Shown here: in pieces, positions 45,828-55,016 of the stretch
Position numbering within the stretch: the stretch's first letter is position 1
Layout of the letters: every line of letters begins with the position of its first letter
Program-made: the position numbers and the translations under genes
The notes under the pieces: model-generated
Databases searched by the model: none
The model's input: the letters and a program-made list of their open reading frames with translations, nothing else
What the model was told of the DNA's origin: nothing
NCBI GenBank assembly: GCA_021737645.1
Contig: JAIPDO010000004.1
Location: 1 to 64,000, forward strand
Origin: Desulfarculaceae bacterium
GTDB taxonomy: Bacteria > Desulfobacterota > Desulfarculia > Desulfarculales > Desulfarculaceae
DNA length: 64,000 bases
Reading direction: 5' to 3'

Positions 45828-47501
45828 ATGAAACGGCGTAGCCAAAAAATTCTGGAACGGCCCGAGTGGGCCATGAACCGTTCACTGTACAAATCCATGG
45901 GCTACAGCGACTACGACCTGGAGCGCCCCATGATCGGGGTGGCCAACTCCTGGAACCGGGTGGTGCCGGGCCACTACAACCTCAGGCAGGTGTCGGAGTA
46001 CGTGCAGCAGGGCATCCGCCAGGCCGGGGGCACCCCGGTGGAGTTCGGAGTCATCGCCGCCTGCGACGGCATCGCCAACGGCAACCAGGGTATGCACTAC
46101 ATCCTGCCCAGCCGCGATCTGATCGCCAACGACGTGGAGGTGATGATCCAGGCCCACCGCCTGGACGCGGTGGTGCTGCTTTGCTCCTGCGACAAGATTG
46201 TGCCGGGCATGCTCATGGCCGCCGCCCGCCTGGACCTGCCGGCCATCATGGTGGTGGGGGGGCCCATGGCCGGAGGCTGTGAGTTCGACGGCCGCCCCAG
46301 CGACATCACCTCCCTCACCGAGGGCCTGGCCATGCTCAGCGACGGCAAGATCACCGAGGAGGATTACCGCCGCCTGGAAGATTGCGCCGGTCCCACCTGC
46401 GGGTCCTGCTCCTTCCTGGGCACGGCCAACACCATGTGCTGCCTGGCCGAGGCCTTGGGCATGTCTTTGCCGGGCACCGCCACCATACCGGCCTTTTTCG
46501 CCGATCGCCTGCGCGCGGCCCAGGATTCCGGACGGCGTATCGTGGAGATGGTGGAGGAGGAACTCACCGCCCGCAAGATCATCACCCCGGCCAGCCTGGC
46601 CAACGCGGTGCGGGTGAACAACGCCATCGGCGGCTCCACCAACGCGGTGCTGCACCTTCCGGCCGTGGCCTACGAGGCGGGCTACGAGCTGAGCATGGAC
46701 CAGATCGAGCTGCTCTCCAAGGAAACCCCCCACGTGGCCAAAATGAACCCGGCCGCCCCGGACAACGTGCCCGACTTTCACCAAGCGGGCGGGGTGCCCG
46801 CAGTGATGAAACAGATACTACCCTTGCTGGACGGCGCGGCCCTTACGGTAAGCGGCAAGAGCGTGGCCGAAAACGTGGCCACCGCCCAGGTGAAAAACCC
46901 GGCCATGATCCGCACCATGGAAGACCCCTGGGGCGTGGGCGGCGGCCTGGCCGTATTGCGGGGCAACCTGGCCCCCAACACCGGCATCACCAAACCGGCG
47001 GCCATCAAGCCGGAGATGCGGGTGTTTACGGGTAAGGCCCACTGCTTTGATTCCGAGGAGGCGGCCAACCAGGCCATCCTGGATAACCAGGTGAAGCCCG
47101 GCGAGGTGGTGGTGATCCGCTACGAAGGGCCCAAGGGCGGGCCGGGCATGCGCGAGATGTACAAGGCCATGAAGCTCCTTTACGGCAAGGGCCTGGCCCT
47201 GAACACGGCGGTGGTCACCGACGGCCGTTTTTCGGGCACCAACAACGGCTGTTTCGTGGGCCACGTCTCTCCCGAGGCGGCCGAGGGCGGCCCCTTGGCC
47301 CTGGTGGCCGATGGCGACGAAATACTCATCGACATCCCGGCGGGCAAGCTGCAACTACAGGTGAGCGACGAGGAGTTGGCCAAACGCAAGGCCGTCTGGA
47401 AAGCCCCGGCCCCCAAGTTCACCAGCGGCTACCTGGCCCTTTACGCCCGCCTGGCCGAGTCGGCGGACAAGGGCGCCATCATCCGCCACCGCTCCCAATA
47501 G
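45828..47501 (+). CDS. ilvD: IlvD/Edd-family dehydratase (dihydroxy-acid dehydratase type)
   Basis: A 557-residue dehydratase with CSCDKIVPG (cluster cysteine C121) and CAGPTCGSC (C191/C194). The first position, cysteine in [2Fe-2S] members, is ANSWNRVVPGH here, as in the [4Fe-4S] type of Escherichia coli IlvD, so an oxygen-labile [4Fe-4S] cluster is likely. IlvD makes 2-keto acids from 2,3-dihydroxy acids in valine/isoleucine synthesis; family members also dehydrate sugar acids. The operon partner is an AbfD-type dehydratase, not other ilv genes, so a catabolic hydroxy-acid role is possible. The operon ends with a terminator. Confidence 0.87.
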   Translation: MKRRSQKILERPEWAMNRSLYKSMGYSDYDLERPMIGVANSWNRVVPGHYNLRQVSEYVQQGIRQAGGTPVEFGVIAACDGIANGNQGMHYILPSRDLIANDVEVMIQAHRLDAVVLLCSCDKIVPGMLMAAARLDLPAIMVVGGPMAGGCEFDGRPSDITSLTEGLAMLSDGKITEEDYRRLEDCAGPTCGSCSFLGTANTMCCLAEALGMSLPGTATIPAFFADRLRAAQDSGRRIVEMVEEELTARKIITPASLANAVRVNNAIGGSTNAVLHLPAVAYEAGYELSMDQIELLSKETPHVAKMNPAAPDNVPDFHQAGGVPAVMKQILPLLDGAALTVSGKSVAENVATAQVKNPAMIRTMEDPWGVGGGLAVLRGNLAPNTGITKPAAIKPEMRVFTGKAHCFDSEEAANQAILDNQVKPGEVVVIRYEGPKGGPGMREMYKAMKLLYGKGLALNTAVVTDGRFSGTNNGCFVGHVSPEAAEGGPLALVADGDEILIDIPAGKLQLQVSDEELAKRKAVWKAPAPKFTSGYLALYARLAESADKGAIIRHRSQ

Positions 47502-47523
47502 CGCACGATCTTTAAACACACGA

Positions 47524-47558
47524 CGGCCCCTGCTTCGGCGGGGGCCGCTTATTTTTTT
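47524..47558 (+). terminator. Terminator after the AbfD/IlvD operon
   Basis: CGGCCCC (47524-47530) pairs with GGGGCCG (47541-47547) around a short loop, followed by CTTATTTTTTT. It overlaps the stop of the convergent MFS gene. Confidence 0.88.
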
Positions 47559-48702
47559 AGCGCAGGTTTTTCAGGGCGTATTGGCCGGGGATGAGCACCA
47601 CCAGGCTGATGGCGGCCAAGGCCAAAAAGCCCCAGGAGAAATCACCGGCATAATCCTTGAGCATGCCGAAGAACAGGATCATCAGCCCGGCCCCCAGGTT
47701 GGCCAAAAAATTGATGGAGCCGATGAGCCCGCCCAGGCGCTCCGGCGGGGCGATCTTTCCGGCCAGTTGAAACAGCGAGCCGAAGTTCAAGGCCCCGCAG
47801 CCGGTGGCCGCCAAAGCCAGGCCCAGGGTGACTGCGGGCGGAAGGCCGCCCAGGCTCAGCCCCAAGAACAGCAGGCACAGCAGGCCGATGGTGCCTCCGG
47901 CCAGCCAATAGGCGGACAGGCGAAACAGCACCAGCCCGCCGGTCAAGCGCCCCGCGAAGCTCAGCCCCATGATCAGGGCTCCGCTCCAGGCCAGTTGAGC
48001 GGCGGTCTTGCCGGGTAAAACGTCGGCCAGCAGGGTGGGCACCCAGATGGCCATGGTGATGCCCGAACCGAAAGACAGGGCCAGGTAGATGCCCAGCACC
48101 CACACCCGGGCGTCCCGGGCTATGCCGCCCAACTCCAGGCGGCGCTGCGGGGCGGCCTCCCGGCGGGGCAGTTTCAGGACGGGCACCGCGGCCAGCAGTG
48201 GCAACCAACAAAGGGCCGCCACCACGAATGCCCACTGCCAGCCATACGGCATTAGGGCGGGGACGACCAAATAAGCCAGCACGCTGCCCACCGGCACCAG
48301 TGCGCCGTAAAAGGCCTGGAAGGTTCCGGCCCGTCCCGGCGGGGCGTAAAGGGCCATCATTTTCATGGGGGTTACGAACACCAAGCCCGCTCCCATGCCG
48401 GTGAGCAGGCGGCCCACCACGGCCAAGCCCCAACTGGGGTAGAGGGCGGGCAGCAGGTCGGCCACCACCAGGGTGCACAGGCAGATGAGTAGGGTGCGCT
48501 TCAGGCCCAGGCGGTCCAGGATCAGGCCGCCGGGCACCTGCATCAGGGTGTAGGCCCAAAACAGGGCGCTGACGATAACCGAGAACCCGGTGTAGGAGCA
48601 GCCATAAACCGCGATGAGCGGCTCCATGGCCGGAGGCAGGTTCATGAAGATTATGCCCAGGGTGGGGCCCATACCCAGGGCGAAGGCGACGTAGCGGTTC
48701 AT
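47557..48702 (-). CDS. MFS transporter
   Basis: A 381-residue transporter with about twelve membrane segments and the loop motifs GGLILDRLGLKR and GRLLTGMGAG of the major facilitator superfamily. The close relatives are nitrate/nitrite-porter-like or anion:cation symporters; direction and substrate are unclear. It is the last gene of the long minus-strand operon that starts with the 2-oxoacid:ferredoxin oxidoreductase, 45 bases after the previous gene. It may move the substrate or an end product of that pathway. Confidence 0.85.
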   Translation of the reverse strand: MNRYVAFALGMGPTLGIIFMNLPPAMEPLIAVYGCSYTGFSVIVSALFWAYTLMQVPGGLILDRLGLKRTLLICLCTLVVADLLPALYPSWGLAVVGRLLTGMGAGLVFVTPMKMMALYAPPGRAGTFQAFYGALVPVGSVLAYLVVPALMPYGWQWAFVVAALCWLPLLAAVPVLKLPRREAAPQRRLELGGIARDARVWVLGIYLALSFGSGITMAIWVPTLLADVLPGKTAAQLAWSGALIMGLSFAGRLTGGLVLFRLSAYWLAGGTIGLLCLLFLGLSLGGLPPAVTLGLALAATGCGALNFGSLFQLAGKIAPPERLGGLIGSINFLANLGAGLMILFFGMLKDYAGDFSWGFLALAAISLVVLIPGQYALKNLR

Positions 48703-48747
48703 GGGGCCACTCGCGCGGGCACTAGACTAAAAGCCATGGGCCGGGCA

Positions 48748-49617
48748 CTAGATGCCCTTCTTCACGTTGTCGGCATATAGGAAATTGTGCAGGGCGCAGG
48801 GGGCCCACTTGTGCTCGGCGCAGACCGACGGCTCGGTGGTCAGCCCCTCGAAGCGGGTGTCCTGGCGCAGAGCCTTGTAAATTTCGATGGTGCGCTCCAC
48901 CTGGTCGCGTTCGCCCTTGGCCAGAAGCACCACCGAGCCCTCGGCCCCGGCCGAGCCACCCGATGCGGCGTGAAACACCTGCACCCCGGTGAGTTGATGC
49001 AGAGCCTCGATCTCGCTGAAGCGCGCCCCGGCCACGGGCACCAGGCCCACGGGCATGCCGGTGGTGAAGTCCACCCGACGGGTGCCCATCTCCCTGGCAG
49101 TGTCCATGATGGAGCCCATGACCGTCTTCTCCAGGCCGCCGGGCAAAATGCAGTGGATGCCCCGGGCCATGACGTAGCCCAAGGCCTTGCCCATGAGCCC
49201 GCCGGTCTCCACGCCCAAGAGCACCCCCACGTTGCCGTGGTTATCCAGGGCGTTGGCCCCCTTGATGAGCACGTCCTCGGCGCCCATGGTTCCCAGCACC
49301 TCGTCCATGTCGTTCACCGGCTTGAGCTCACCCTTTTCGAAAAACCAAAAGGCGGCGTGCCCCTGCTTGGCCAGGATCTGGCTCATGGCCTTGCCCACGC
49401 AGGTGCCTTTGGGCGAGATCATGCCGCAGGCCAAGGCCCCGCCGGTCCAGGCGCCAGTAAGCTCCACAAAGATGTGGGCCCCGGTGGTGCCGCTGGAAAG
49501 CAGCACCCGGCCCTTTTCAAAGGCCCTTTGCACCTGGGGCAAGGCGGCCACGCCCTTGGCTATGAGCCGGCGGGAAAGGGAGGGGGTGAAGCAAAGCATG
49601 GCGCGGGTGGTGGACAT
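48748..49617 (-). CDS. Unassigned protein with NagB/IF2B/LUD-like pattern
   Basis: A 289-residue protein that I cannot assign. The blocks RVLLSSGTTGAHIFVELTG, EDVLIKGANALDNHGNVGVLLG and KALGYVMARGIHCILPGG resemble the NagB/RpiA/CoA-transferase superfamily. There, a GANAV-x-DG-x-V segment lies near the active site, as in LUD and eIF2B-like proteins. This resemblance is my reading by eye. The frame extends to 49734, but the ATG at 49617 has AGGAG in front. It lies 29 bases downstream of the comB-like gene and before the MFS gene. It is a candidate isomerase, transferase or regulator of the pathway. Confidence 0.72.
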   Translation of the reverse strand: MSTTRAMLCFTPSLSRRLIAKGVAALPQVQRAFEKGRVLLSSGTTGAHIFVELTGAWTGGALACGMISPKGTCVGKAMSQILAKQGHAAFWFFEKGELKPVNDMDEVLGTMGAEDVLIKGANALDNHGNVGVLLGVETGGLMGKALGYVMARGIHCILPGGLEKTVMGSIMDTAREMGTRRVDFTTGMPVGLVPVAGARFSEIEALHQLTGVQVFHAASGGSAGAEGSVVLLAKGERDQVERTIEIYKALRQDTRFEGLTTEPSVCAEHKWAPCALHNFLYADNVKKGI

Positions 49618-49646
49618 GGGTTTTCTCCTGCCGGGGACGCCCGGCG

Positions 49647-50327
49647 CTACAGGGCTTGGGTCCAGGGCCGGGCCACGGGGTGCGGCTCCCGGCTGATCAG
49701 GGGCACCACTCGGCTGTAGTCCGGGCGGGCGCAAATTTCCAGGTCATTGGCCTGGCACATGGGGCGCAGTTTGTGTTGGGCGGCCAGTTCCAGAAGATGA
49801 GCCCCCAGGGCGGCGGCGTCGGGCCGCTCCCCGGCCAGCATGGCGGCCAGATGCTCGGCCACCAGCCAGTCCTCCGGCGCACCGTAGGGATGCTCGGTTC
49901 CCACGGCCAACAGGCTCACCTGTTCGAAGTCGCGGCGGAGGATGGCCTCCACCAGTGCGGCGGAGTTGCCCAGGGAACCCACCAGCACGGTGTCGGCCTT
50001 GGTCAGGCGCTTGGGCAGTTGGCTGCCGTTGCTGGTGGTGAGCACCACCGTCTTGCCGCTCAGGGGCTGGGCCATGGCCTGAGCCGGTGAATTGTCACCG
50101 TCAAACCCGGCCAGTTGCACCCCTTCCCGCTCGCCCCAGGCCAGCCAATCGGGGTGGCGGCGCTTGCGGGCCAGTGCCTCCTGGAGTTCGGCCACCAAGT
50201 GGACCTCCTCGGCCCCGGAGGTAAGAGCAGCGATCACCGTGTTGCTGGCCCGGATCACGTCCAGCACCACCACGCAGCCGGTGACCCGCTCCAAGTCGTC
50301 TTGGCGGGTGAGGATGTCTACGCGCAC
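49647..50327 (-). CDS. comB: ComB-like 2-phosphosulfolactate phosphatase family protein
   Basis: A 226-residue protein with the ComB landmarks [17 protein letters not shown] (residues 18-34), [19 protein letters not shown] and VVLTTSNGS. ComB dephosphorylates (R)-2-phospho-3-sulfolactate to 3-sulfolactate in coenzyme M synthesis. Many bacterial homologues have other, unknown phosphate substrates. The start is a GTG at 50327; the ribosome site is weak. It lies 22 bases after the aldolase gene. No comA, comC or sulfolactate-degradation gene is in the window, so a non-coenzyme-M role is likely, with the true substrate a phosphorylated 2-hydroxy acid. Confidence 0.85.
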   Translation of the reverse strand: MRVDILTRQDDLERVTGCVVVLDVIRASNTVIAALTSGAEEVHLVAELQEALARKRRHPDWLAWGEREGVQLAGFDGDNSPAQAMAQPLSGKTVVLTTSNGSQLPKRLTKADTVLVGSLGNSAALVEAILRRDFEQVSLLAVGTEHPYGAPEDWLVAEHLAAMLAGERPDAAALGAHLLELAAQHKLRPMCQANDLEICARPDYSRVVPLISREPHPVARPWTQAL

Positions 50328-50349
50328 TAGGCTGCCCCCCGCTTGGCCA

Positions 50350-50952
50350 CTATTTATGGCCGTCCAGGGGGATGGTGCGCAGCAGGCCGCTCAACAGGGC
50401 CACGCGGGCGCACTCCTCCACCAGCTCAGCCAGGTTCTGGGCCCGACGCAGGTCGTCGCCCACCGCTATGATGCCGTGCTCGGCCAACAAGGCGGCCTTG
50501 ACCTCGGGCGCGGCGAAAGTCTGGCCCACCGCTTGGGCCAACTCTTCACTGCCCTCGCCCACCGCCTCCACCAGGGGCACCCGCCCCAGAATGCGCTTGG
50601 CGTGCACCGTCAGCAGGGGAATCTCCCGGCGGCTCACTGCATAGGCGGTGGCGTGGGGCGGATGGTAGTGCACCACCGCGCCCACCTCGGGCCTGGCCTG
50701 GTATATGGCCAGGTGGGAGAGCAGCTCCTTGGTGGGCTTGCCCTCGCCTTGCACAACTTTCCCCTGACCGTCGCACACCAGCAGATGGTCCGGCTCCAAC
50801 TCGCACAGGGAAAGGCCGCTGGGCTTTACCAGCAGGTAACCGGTGTTCAGGCGCAGGCTGATGTTGCCGCCGGTGCTCATCTGCAGGCCCAGGTTGAAGG
50901 CCCGCCGGCAGGCGTCCACGAAATCCCGGCGCGGTTTCTCGGGCATGCTCAT
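50350..50952 (-). CDS. Class II aldolase/adducin-family protein
   Basis: A 200-residue protein of the FucA/AraD type. It has the zinc ligands of HYHPPHA near residues 94-100, a third histidine in AEHG near 157 and the catalytic-acid region KPTKE near 72. These enzymes cleave a phosphorylated or free hydroxy-keto compound to an aldehyde and a dihydroxyacetone-like product, or act as epimerases. It follows the lactonase-like gene by only three bases. Its product aldehyde could go to an aldehyde:ferredoxin oxidoreductase such as the one at 58.3-60.2 kb. Confidence 0.87.
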   Translation of the reverse strand: MSMPEKPRRDFVDACRRAFNLGLQMSTGGNISLRLNTGYLLVKPSGLSLCELEPDHLLVCDGQGKVVQGEGKPTKELLSHLAIYQARPEVGAVVHYHPPHATAYAVSRREIPLLTVHAKRILGRVPLVEAVGEGSEELAQAVGQTFAAPEVKAALLAEHGIIAVGDDLRRAQNLAELVEECARVALLSGLLRTIPLDGHK

Positions 50953-50955
50953 GGC

Positions 50956-51708
50956 CTAGGGCCACACCTTTTGGTCGTAGACCCCGGTGCCGTGGCTGGT
51001 GAGCACTATGTCGCCACGCGCCAGAATCTTTTCCATGCTGTCGTAGAGGTCGAAGATGTTCACGAAGCGGCCCATGGGGGTGAAGGCCAGGCCCCGCTTG
51101 GGGTCGGGCTCCATGTTCTCGTCGGCGAACACCGCGTCGCCGGCCACCACCACCGTGCCGCCGTCGGTCTCGATGGCCACCGACTGGTGACCGGGGCAGT
51201 GGCCCGGGGTGGGGAACATGGAGATGCTGGGGCTGAACTGGTACTCGCCGTCCACGGTGTGGAAATCCACGCCCTTGAAGGGAGCCTCCACGCCCAGCTT
51301 CTCGGAGTCGTAGGACTTGTAGTAGAGGATGTGGGGGTCCAGGGCAAAGGCCAGCTCGGTGGCGTGCACCCAGAACTCCGCGCTGGTGAACATCTTCATG
51401 TTGGCGCAGTGGTCCCAGTGCAGGTGGGTGAAGATCACCGCGTCGATCTCCTCCGGCTTCACCCCCAGCTCGGCCAGGCGCTGGTCGATGCGATAACCGT
51501 CGGGCTGGTAGGATCCGGGGTGGTGCCAATCGGCCTTTTTGGTCTCGGACATGCCGGTGTCCACCAGGACCTTCTTGCCGTCGGCCAGCACCAAAAAGGC
51601 GTTGGTGGGCACCTCCACCTCTTGGTCATAGCCGTGGCCGCCGGTGATGTAAACGCCCTTGTTCAGGCTGATCATGCCGGTGTTCATGGGATAGACTTTA
51701 TTGCTCAT
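50956..51708 (-). CDS. Metallo-beta-lactamase-fold lactonase (AHL-lactonase-like)
   Basis: A 250-residue protein with THLHWDHCAN, PGHCPGHQ and AGDAVF, the full dinuclear metal set HxHxDH...H...D of the AiiA/AttM group. These enzymes hydrolyse lactone rings; in catabolic clusters many act on sugar or hydroxy-acid lactones, not on quorum signals. It lies between the Tm-1-like and aldolase genes in a compact operon, which favours a metabolic lactone. Confidence 0.87.
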   Translation of the reverse strand: MSNKVYPMNTGMISLNKGVYITGGHGYDQEVEVPTNAFLVLADGKKVLVDTGMSETKKADWHHPGSYQPDGYRIDQRLAELGVKPEEIDAVIFTHLHWDHCANMKMFTSAEFWVHATELAFALDPHILYYKSYDSEKLGVEAPFKGVDFHTVDGEYQFSPSISMFPTPGHCPGHQSVAIETDGGTVVVAGDAVFADENMEPDPKRGLAFTPMGRFVNIFDLYDSMEKILARGDIVLTSHGTGVYDQKVWP

Positions 51709-51726
51709 CGGCGATGCGCCTCCCTT

Positions 51727-52956
51727 TCAGGCTGTGGCCTCCGCGGCCAGCATGGCCCGCATTTCCTTGGCGGCCTCGGCCACGAACTCGTCGCTGTTTA
51801 TGTGAGAATTCAACTTAATGATAGCAATGTGCCCGGCCAACTGCCGCTCCAAAGCTTCCAGGAACTGCGCGTCCGCCTCGGGGTCGTAGAACTGCTTGCC
51901 CTTGGCGTTGGGCTCGGAGAAGCCCCGTAGCGGCACCATCACCTTGACCGGCCCCAGGGCCTGGTTGAGCTTGGCGGCCAGGAATCCGGCTGCGCCCACC
52001 ATCTCCTCGGCATTGGCCCTGACCAGGGTGATGTTGCGGTTGTGCACGATGTAGTTGCGCCCCTTCTTCCATTCCTCGTCCAGCTCCAGGTGGGGCCCCA
52101 TGCAGAAATAGTCCACCGCGCCCATGCTCACCAGGCAGGGAAGGCGCTTTTGGGCCAGCACGTCCAAATGCTCGGGCCGGGCCTGAAAGATGCCCCCGCC
52201 CATGATCTCGGTGATCTCATGGGTGGACCAATGCAGGATAGCGTCGAAGGCCCCCTGGGCGGTCAGTTCGTCCAGGGCCGCCCCGCCCATGCCGTTGGCG
52301 TGGAAAAAGGCCATCTCCAGCTCGGGCCCCACCAGCAACTTGCGCAGCTTGAGGAGCCCGGCGGTGACCACCCCGAAAGCAGTGGCCCCGATGACCACGC
52401 CGGGGGCGCGGTCGGTGGGGCCTGGTTGCAAAACCATGGCCGCCAGGGACAGAGCCGCGTTGTACAGGGTGCGGCGCAAGATGAAGTTCATGCCCAGGAT
52501 GTCGGCCACCGAGGGGAACACCGCGATGTCCTTGGTGCCCAGGAAGGGGCGCATGTTGCCTGCGGCCAGGGTGGTGGCCATCACCTTGGGAAAGCCCAGG
52601 GGCAGCGACTGCATGGCGCCGGTTCCCATGGCCGTGCCCTGACCTCCGCCCAGGCCGATGACTCCTTGCAGCTCACCGACCTGGTGCATGTCCTCCACAA
52701 TGAGCGACAAGCCCCGGCCCATGGTGCCGATGATATGGCCCTTGTCGCCGGTGGCCACTAGGTCCGCCAGTTCCACCCCGGCCCGGCGGGCCACCTCTTG
52801 ACGGGTGATGTCCGCCACCGGGGGAGGCGTGCCCAGGCTGCCGCAATCGATGATCAGGGCCTTGAGTCCTTGCGCCTGAAGCACCTCGCGGACGTAGAGG
52901 GTTTCTTCGTCCTTGGTGTCCAGGGTGGCCATGATCAAAACTTGGGGCCTAGCCAT
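51727..52956 (-). CDS. Tm-1-like ATP-binding / UPF0261 family protein
   Basis: A 409-residue protein of the UPF0261 family. It has IMATLDTKDEETLYVREVL at the N-terminus, a GLGGGQGTAMG glycine-rich block near residue 103 and GATAFGVVT near 190. The plant member Tm-1 binds ATP and blocks a viral replicase; bacterial members are uncharacterised and often sit in carbon-catabolic operons. The gene lies between the oxidoreductase beta-subunit gene, which ends 15 bases before it, and the lactonase gene. The role is probably enzymatic on a phosphorylated or carboxylated intermediate. Confidence 0.85.
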   Translation of the reverse strand: MARPQVLIMATLDTKDEETLYVREVLQAQGLKALIIDCGSLGTPPPVADITRQEVARRAGVELADLVATGDKGHIIGTMGRGLSLIVEDMHQVGELQGVIGLGGGQGTAMGTGAMQSLPLGFPKVMATTLAAGNMRPFLGTKDIAVFPSVADILGMNFILRRTLYNAALSLAAMVLQPGPTDRAPGVVIGATAFGVVTAGLLKLRKLLVGPELEMAFFHANGMGGAALDELTAQGAFDAILHWSTHEITEIMGGGIFQARPEHLDVLAQKRLPCLVSMGAVDYFCMGPHLELDEEWKKGRNYIVHNRNITLVRANAEEMVGAAGFLAAKLNQALGPVKVMVPLRGFSEPNAKGKQFYDPEADAQFLEALERQLAGHIAIIKLNSHINSDEFVAEAAKEMRAMLAAEATA

Positions 52957-52971
52957 GGGTCTACCTCGCCT

Positions 52972-53859
52972 TTAAGCCGCCGGGTTGTCGCCGCACTTTT
53001 CGCTCAGGCGCGCCCAGTCCTCGTCCACCCAGTTTTGGAACACCTCGCGCTGGGGCGCGGACATGGCCTTGAAGCGGCCCTGCATGTTCAGGTAGTCGGT
53101 CACCGGGGTCTTGGCGGCCATGGGAGTCAGGGACCAGCGCACCCCGTCCCACACCTCGTACAAGGGGAAGGCGCGGCACTCAACCGCCTTGCGGGCCACT
53201 TCCATGGTCAGCTCGGTGTCGTGGCGCCAACCGGTGGGGCAGGAGGCCAGGATGTGCAAAAAGCGGGTGCCCTTGAGTCCCTTGGCCTTTTCCACCTTGT
53301 CCATGAGGTCGCGGGGATAGCCCACCGAGGCCGTAGCCACATAGGGGATGCGGTGGGCGGCCATGATCTCCACGATGTTTTTCTTGGGCTCCAGCTTGGG
53401 GGCCGAGGCCGGGGTGGTGGTGGTCCAGCAGCCCGGCGGGGTGGCCGAGGAGCGCTGGATGCCGGTGTTCATGTAGGCCTCGTTGTCGTAGCACACATAG
53501 ATGATATCGGTGTTTTTTTCCGCCGCGCCGCTAAGGGCCTGCAAGCCGATATCAAAGGTGCCGCCGTCCCCGGCCCAGGCCAGGACGTTGGTTTCGCCTT
53601 TGCCCTGGCGGTCCAGGGAAGCGCGCACTCCGGCGGCGGCCATGGCGGTAGTGGCAAAGGGCACCGACATCACCGGCACCCTGAGGCAAGTGCTGGGATA
53701 AAGGCCCACGAAGGTGGGCCAGCAACCGGCGGGCATCACCACCATGGTTTTGGGGCCCAGCACCTCCAGAACGTAACGCATCACCAGCGAGGCCCCGCAG
53801 CCGGGACAGCCCATGTGCCCTGGCGCCAGGAGTTCCTGCTTCAATATTTTATTGTTCAT
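52972..53859 (-). CDS. porB: 2-oxoacid:ferredoxin oxidoreductase, beta (TPP) subunit
   Basis: A 295-residue thiamine-diphosphate subunit. It begins LLAPGHMGCPGCGASLVMRYV, a cysteine pattern for the proximal [4Fe-4S] cluster. It has AWAGDGGTFDIGLQAL with the TPP-binding GDG, and YDNEAYMNTGIQRS. With the alpha, gamma and delta subunits it decarboxylates a 2-oxo acid with CoA to acyl-CoA, reducing ferredoxin. Pyruvate is the default, but 2-oxoisovalerate or another oxo acid is possible. The start is the ATG at 53859, overlapping the alpha-subunit stop as ATGA. Confidence 0.9.
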   Translation of the reverse strand: MNNKILKQELLAPGHMGCPGCGASLVMRYVLEVLGPKTMVVMPAGCWPTFVGLYPSTCLRVPVMSVPFATTAMAAAGVRASLDRQGKGETNVLAWAGDGGTFDIGLQALSGAAEKNTDIIYVCYDNEAYMNTGIQRSSATPPGCWTTTTPASAPKLEPKKNIVEIMAAHRIPYVATASVGYPRDLMDKVEKAKGLKGTRFLHILASCPTGWRHDTELTMEVARKAVECRAFPLYEVWDGVRWSLTPMAAKTPVTDYLNMQGRFKAMSAPQREVFQNWVDEDWARLSEKCGDNPAA

Positions 53860-55016
53860 GGCAGCACCTTGATCCAGATAGAGTCGCCCAGTTCCAGGCC
53901 TTGCTTTTGGCCGCCCAAGGACTCGCGGGCCATGTCGGCCAGGATTTCCTCGGTGATGTCCATGCCGCCCACTCCGGCGATGTAGCAATGCACCTGGGCC
54001 GAGCTTTTGCCGTACAGGCAGGACTTTACTTCCTGGGCCACGATTCCCTCTGCCCCAAAGGACACGTCACGGTCCAGCACCACCAAGTGCTTGGCTCCGC
54101 TCACCGCCCGGCGGAAGGACTCATAGGGGAAGGGGCGCACCATGGCCAGGTTCAGGCTGCCCGCGGCCACGCCTTCTTCGCGCAGGGCGTCGGCGGCCAG
54201 CTGGGCCGCGCCGCCGGCGGTGCCGATGGTCACGATGACCACCTCGGCGTCGTCCAGGTTATGGCCCTGCACCGGGGCGTGGGAGCGGCCGAACTGGGCG
54301 GCGAACTCGTCGGAAGCCTCCTGCCAGGCCTGCTCCACGGCCAGGGTTTCCATCTGGCGGCGATACTTGAGCGAGGAGAACAGGTCGGCCCCGCACACGC
54401 AACCGTAGGTGGAGGGGTTGTCCACATCCACCTTGTCCGCCGGGTCGTAGGGCGGCAGGTAGCGGTCCACCTCCTCCTGGTCGGGAACGTCGATGACCTC
54501 GGAGGTGTGGGTGAGGTAGAAGCCGTCCAGGTTGATCATCACCGGCAGCATCACCTTCTCGGCCACGCGGTAGGCGATGAAGGTGCTGTCCATGACGTCC
54601 TGCACGTCGCAGCAATAGTACTGAATCCAACCGGTGTCCCGCTGAGACAGGGAATCGGTGTGGTCGCAGTACAGGTTCCAGGGCGGGCTCAGGGCCCGGT
54701 TGGCGTTGAGCATCACGATGGGCAGGCGTCCGCCTGCCGCGTGGTGCAGCATCTCGTGCATCAGGGCCAAGCCCTGGCTGGAGGTGGCGGTGAAGGTCCG
54801 CGAGCCGGTGGCCGAGGCCCCCACGCAGGCGGCCATGGCCGAGTGCTCCGACTCCACGGTTATATAGGCGGCATCCAACTCACCCTTGCCGATGTAGTCG
54901 GACAGTTCCTCCACGGTCACCGTCTGGGGGGTAATGGGATAGGCCGCCACCACCTGCACGCGGGCCAGGACCGCGGCCAGGGCCGCCGTCTCCGTGCCCA
55001 TGATTACTCTTTTCAT
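53856..55016 (-). CDS. porA: 2-oxoacid:ferredoxin oxidoreductase, alpha subunit
   Basis: A 386-residue alpha subunit with VQVVAAYPITPQT, VESEHSAMAACVGASATGSRTFTATSSQGLALM and GTAGGAAQLAADALREEG, all typical of PorA. It forms the catalytic core with PorB. The ATG at 55016 overlaps the stop of the delta/flavin gene (ATGA) and has GGAG upstream; the longer frame to 55052 is not needed. Confidence 0.92.
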   Translation of the reverse strand: MKRVIMGTETAALAAVLARVQVVAAYPITPQTVTVEELSDYIGKGELDAAYITVESEHSAMAACVGASATGSRTFTATSSQGLALMHEMLHHAAGGRLPIVMLNANRALSPPWNLYCDHTDSLSQRDTGWIQYYCCDVQDVMDSTFIAYRVAEKVMLPVMINLDGFYLTHTSEVIDVPDQEEVDRYLPPYDPADKVDVDNPSTYGCVCGADLFSSLKYRRQMETLAVEQAWQEASDEFAAQFGRSHAPVQGHNLDDAEVVIVTIGTAGGAAQLAADALREEGVAAGSLNLAMVRPFPYESFRRAVSGAKHLVVLDRDVSFGAEGIVAQEVKSCLYGKSSAQVHCYIAGVGGMDITEEILADMARESLGGQKQGLELGDSIWIKVLP

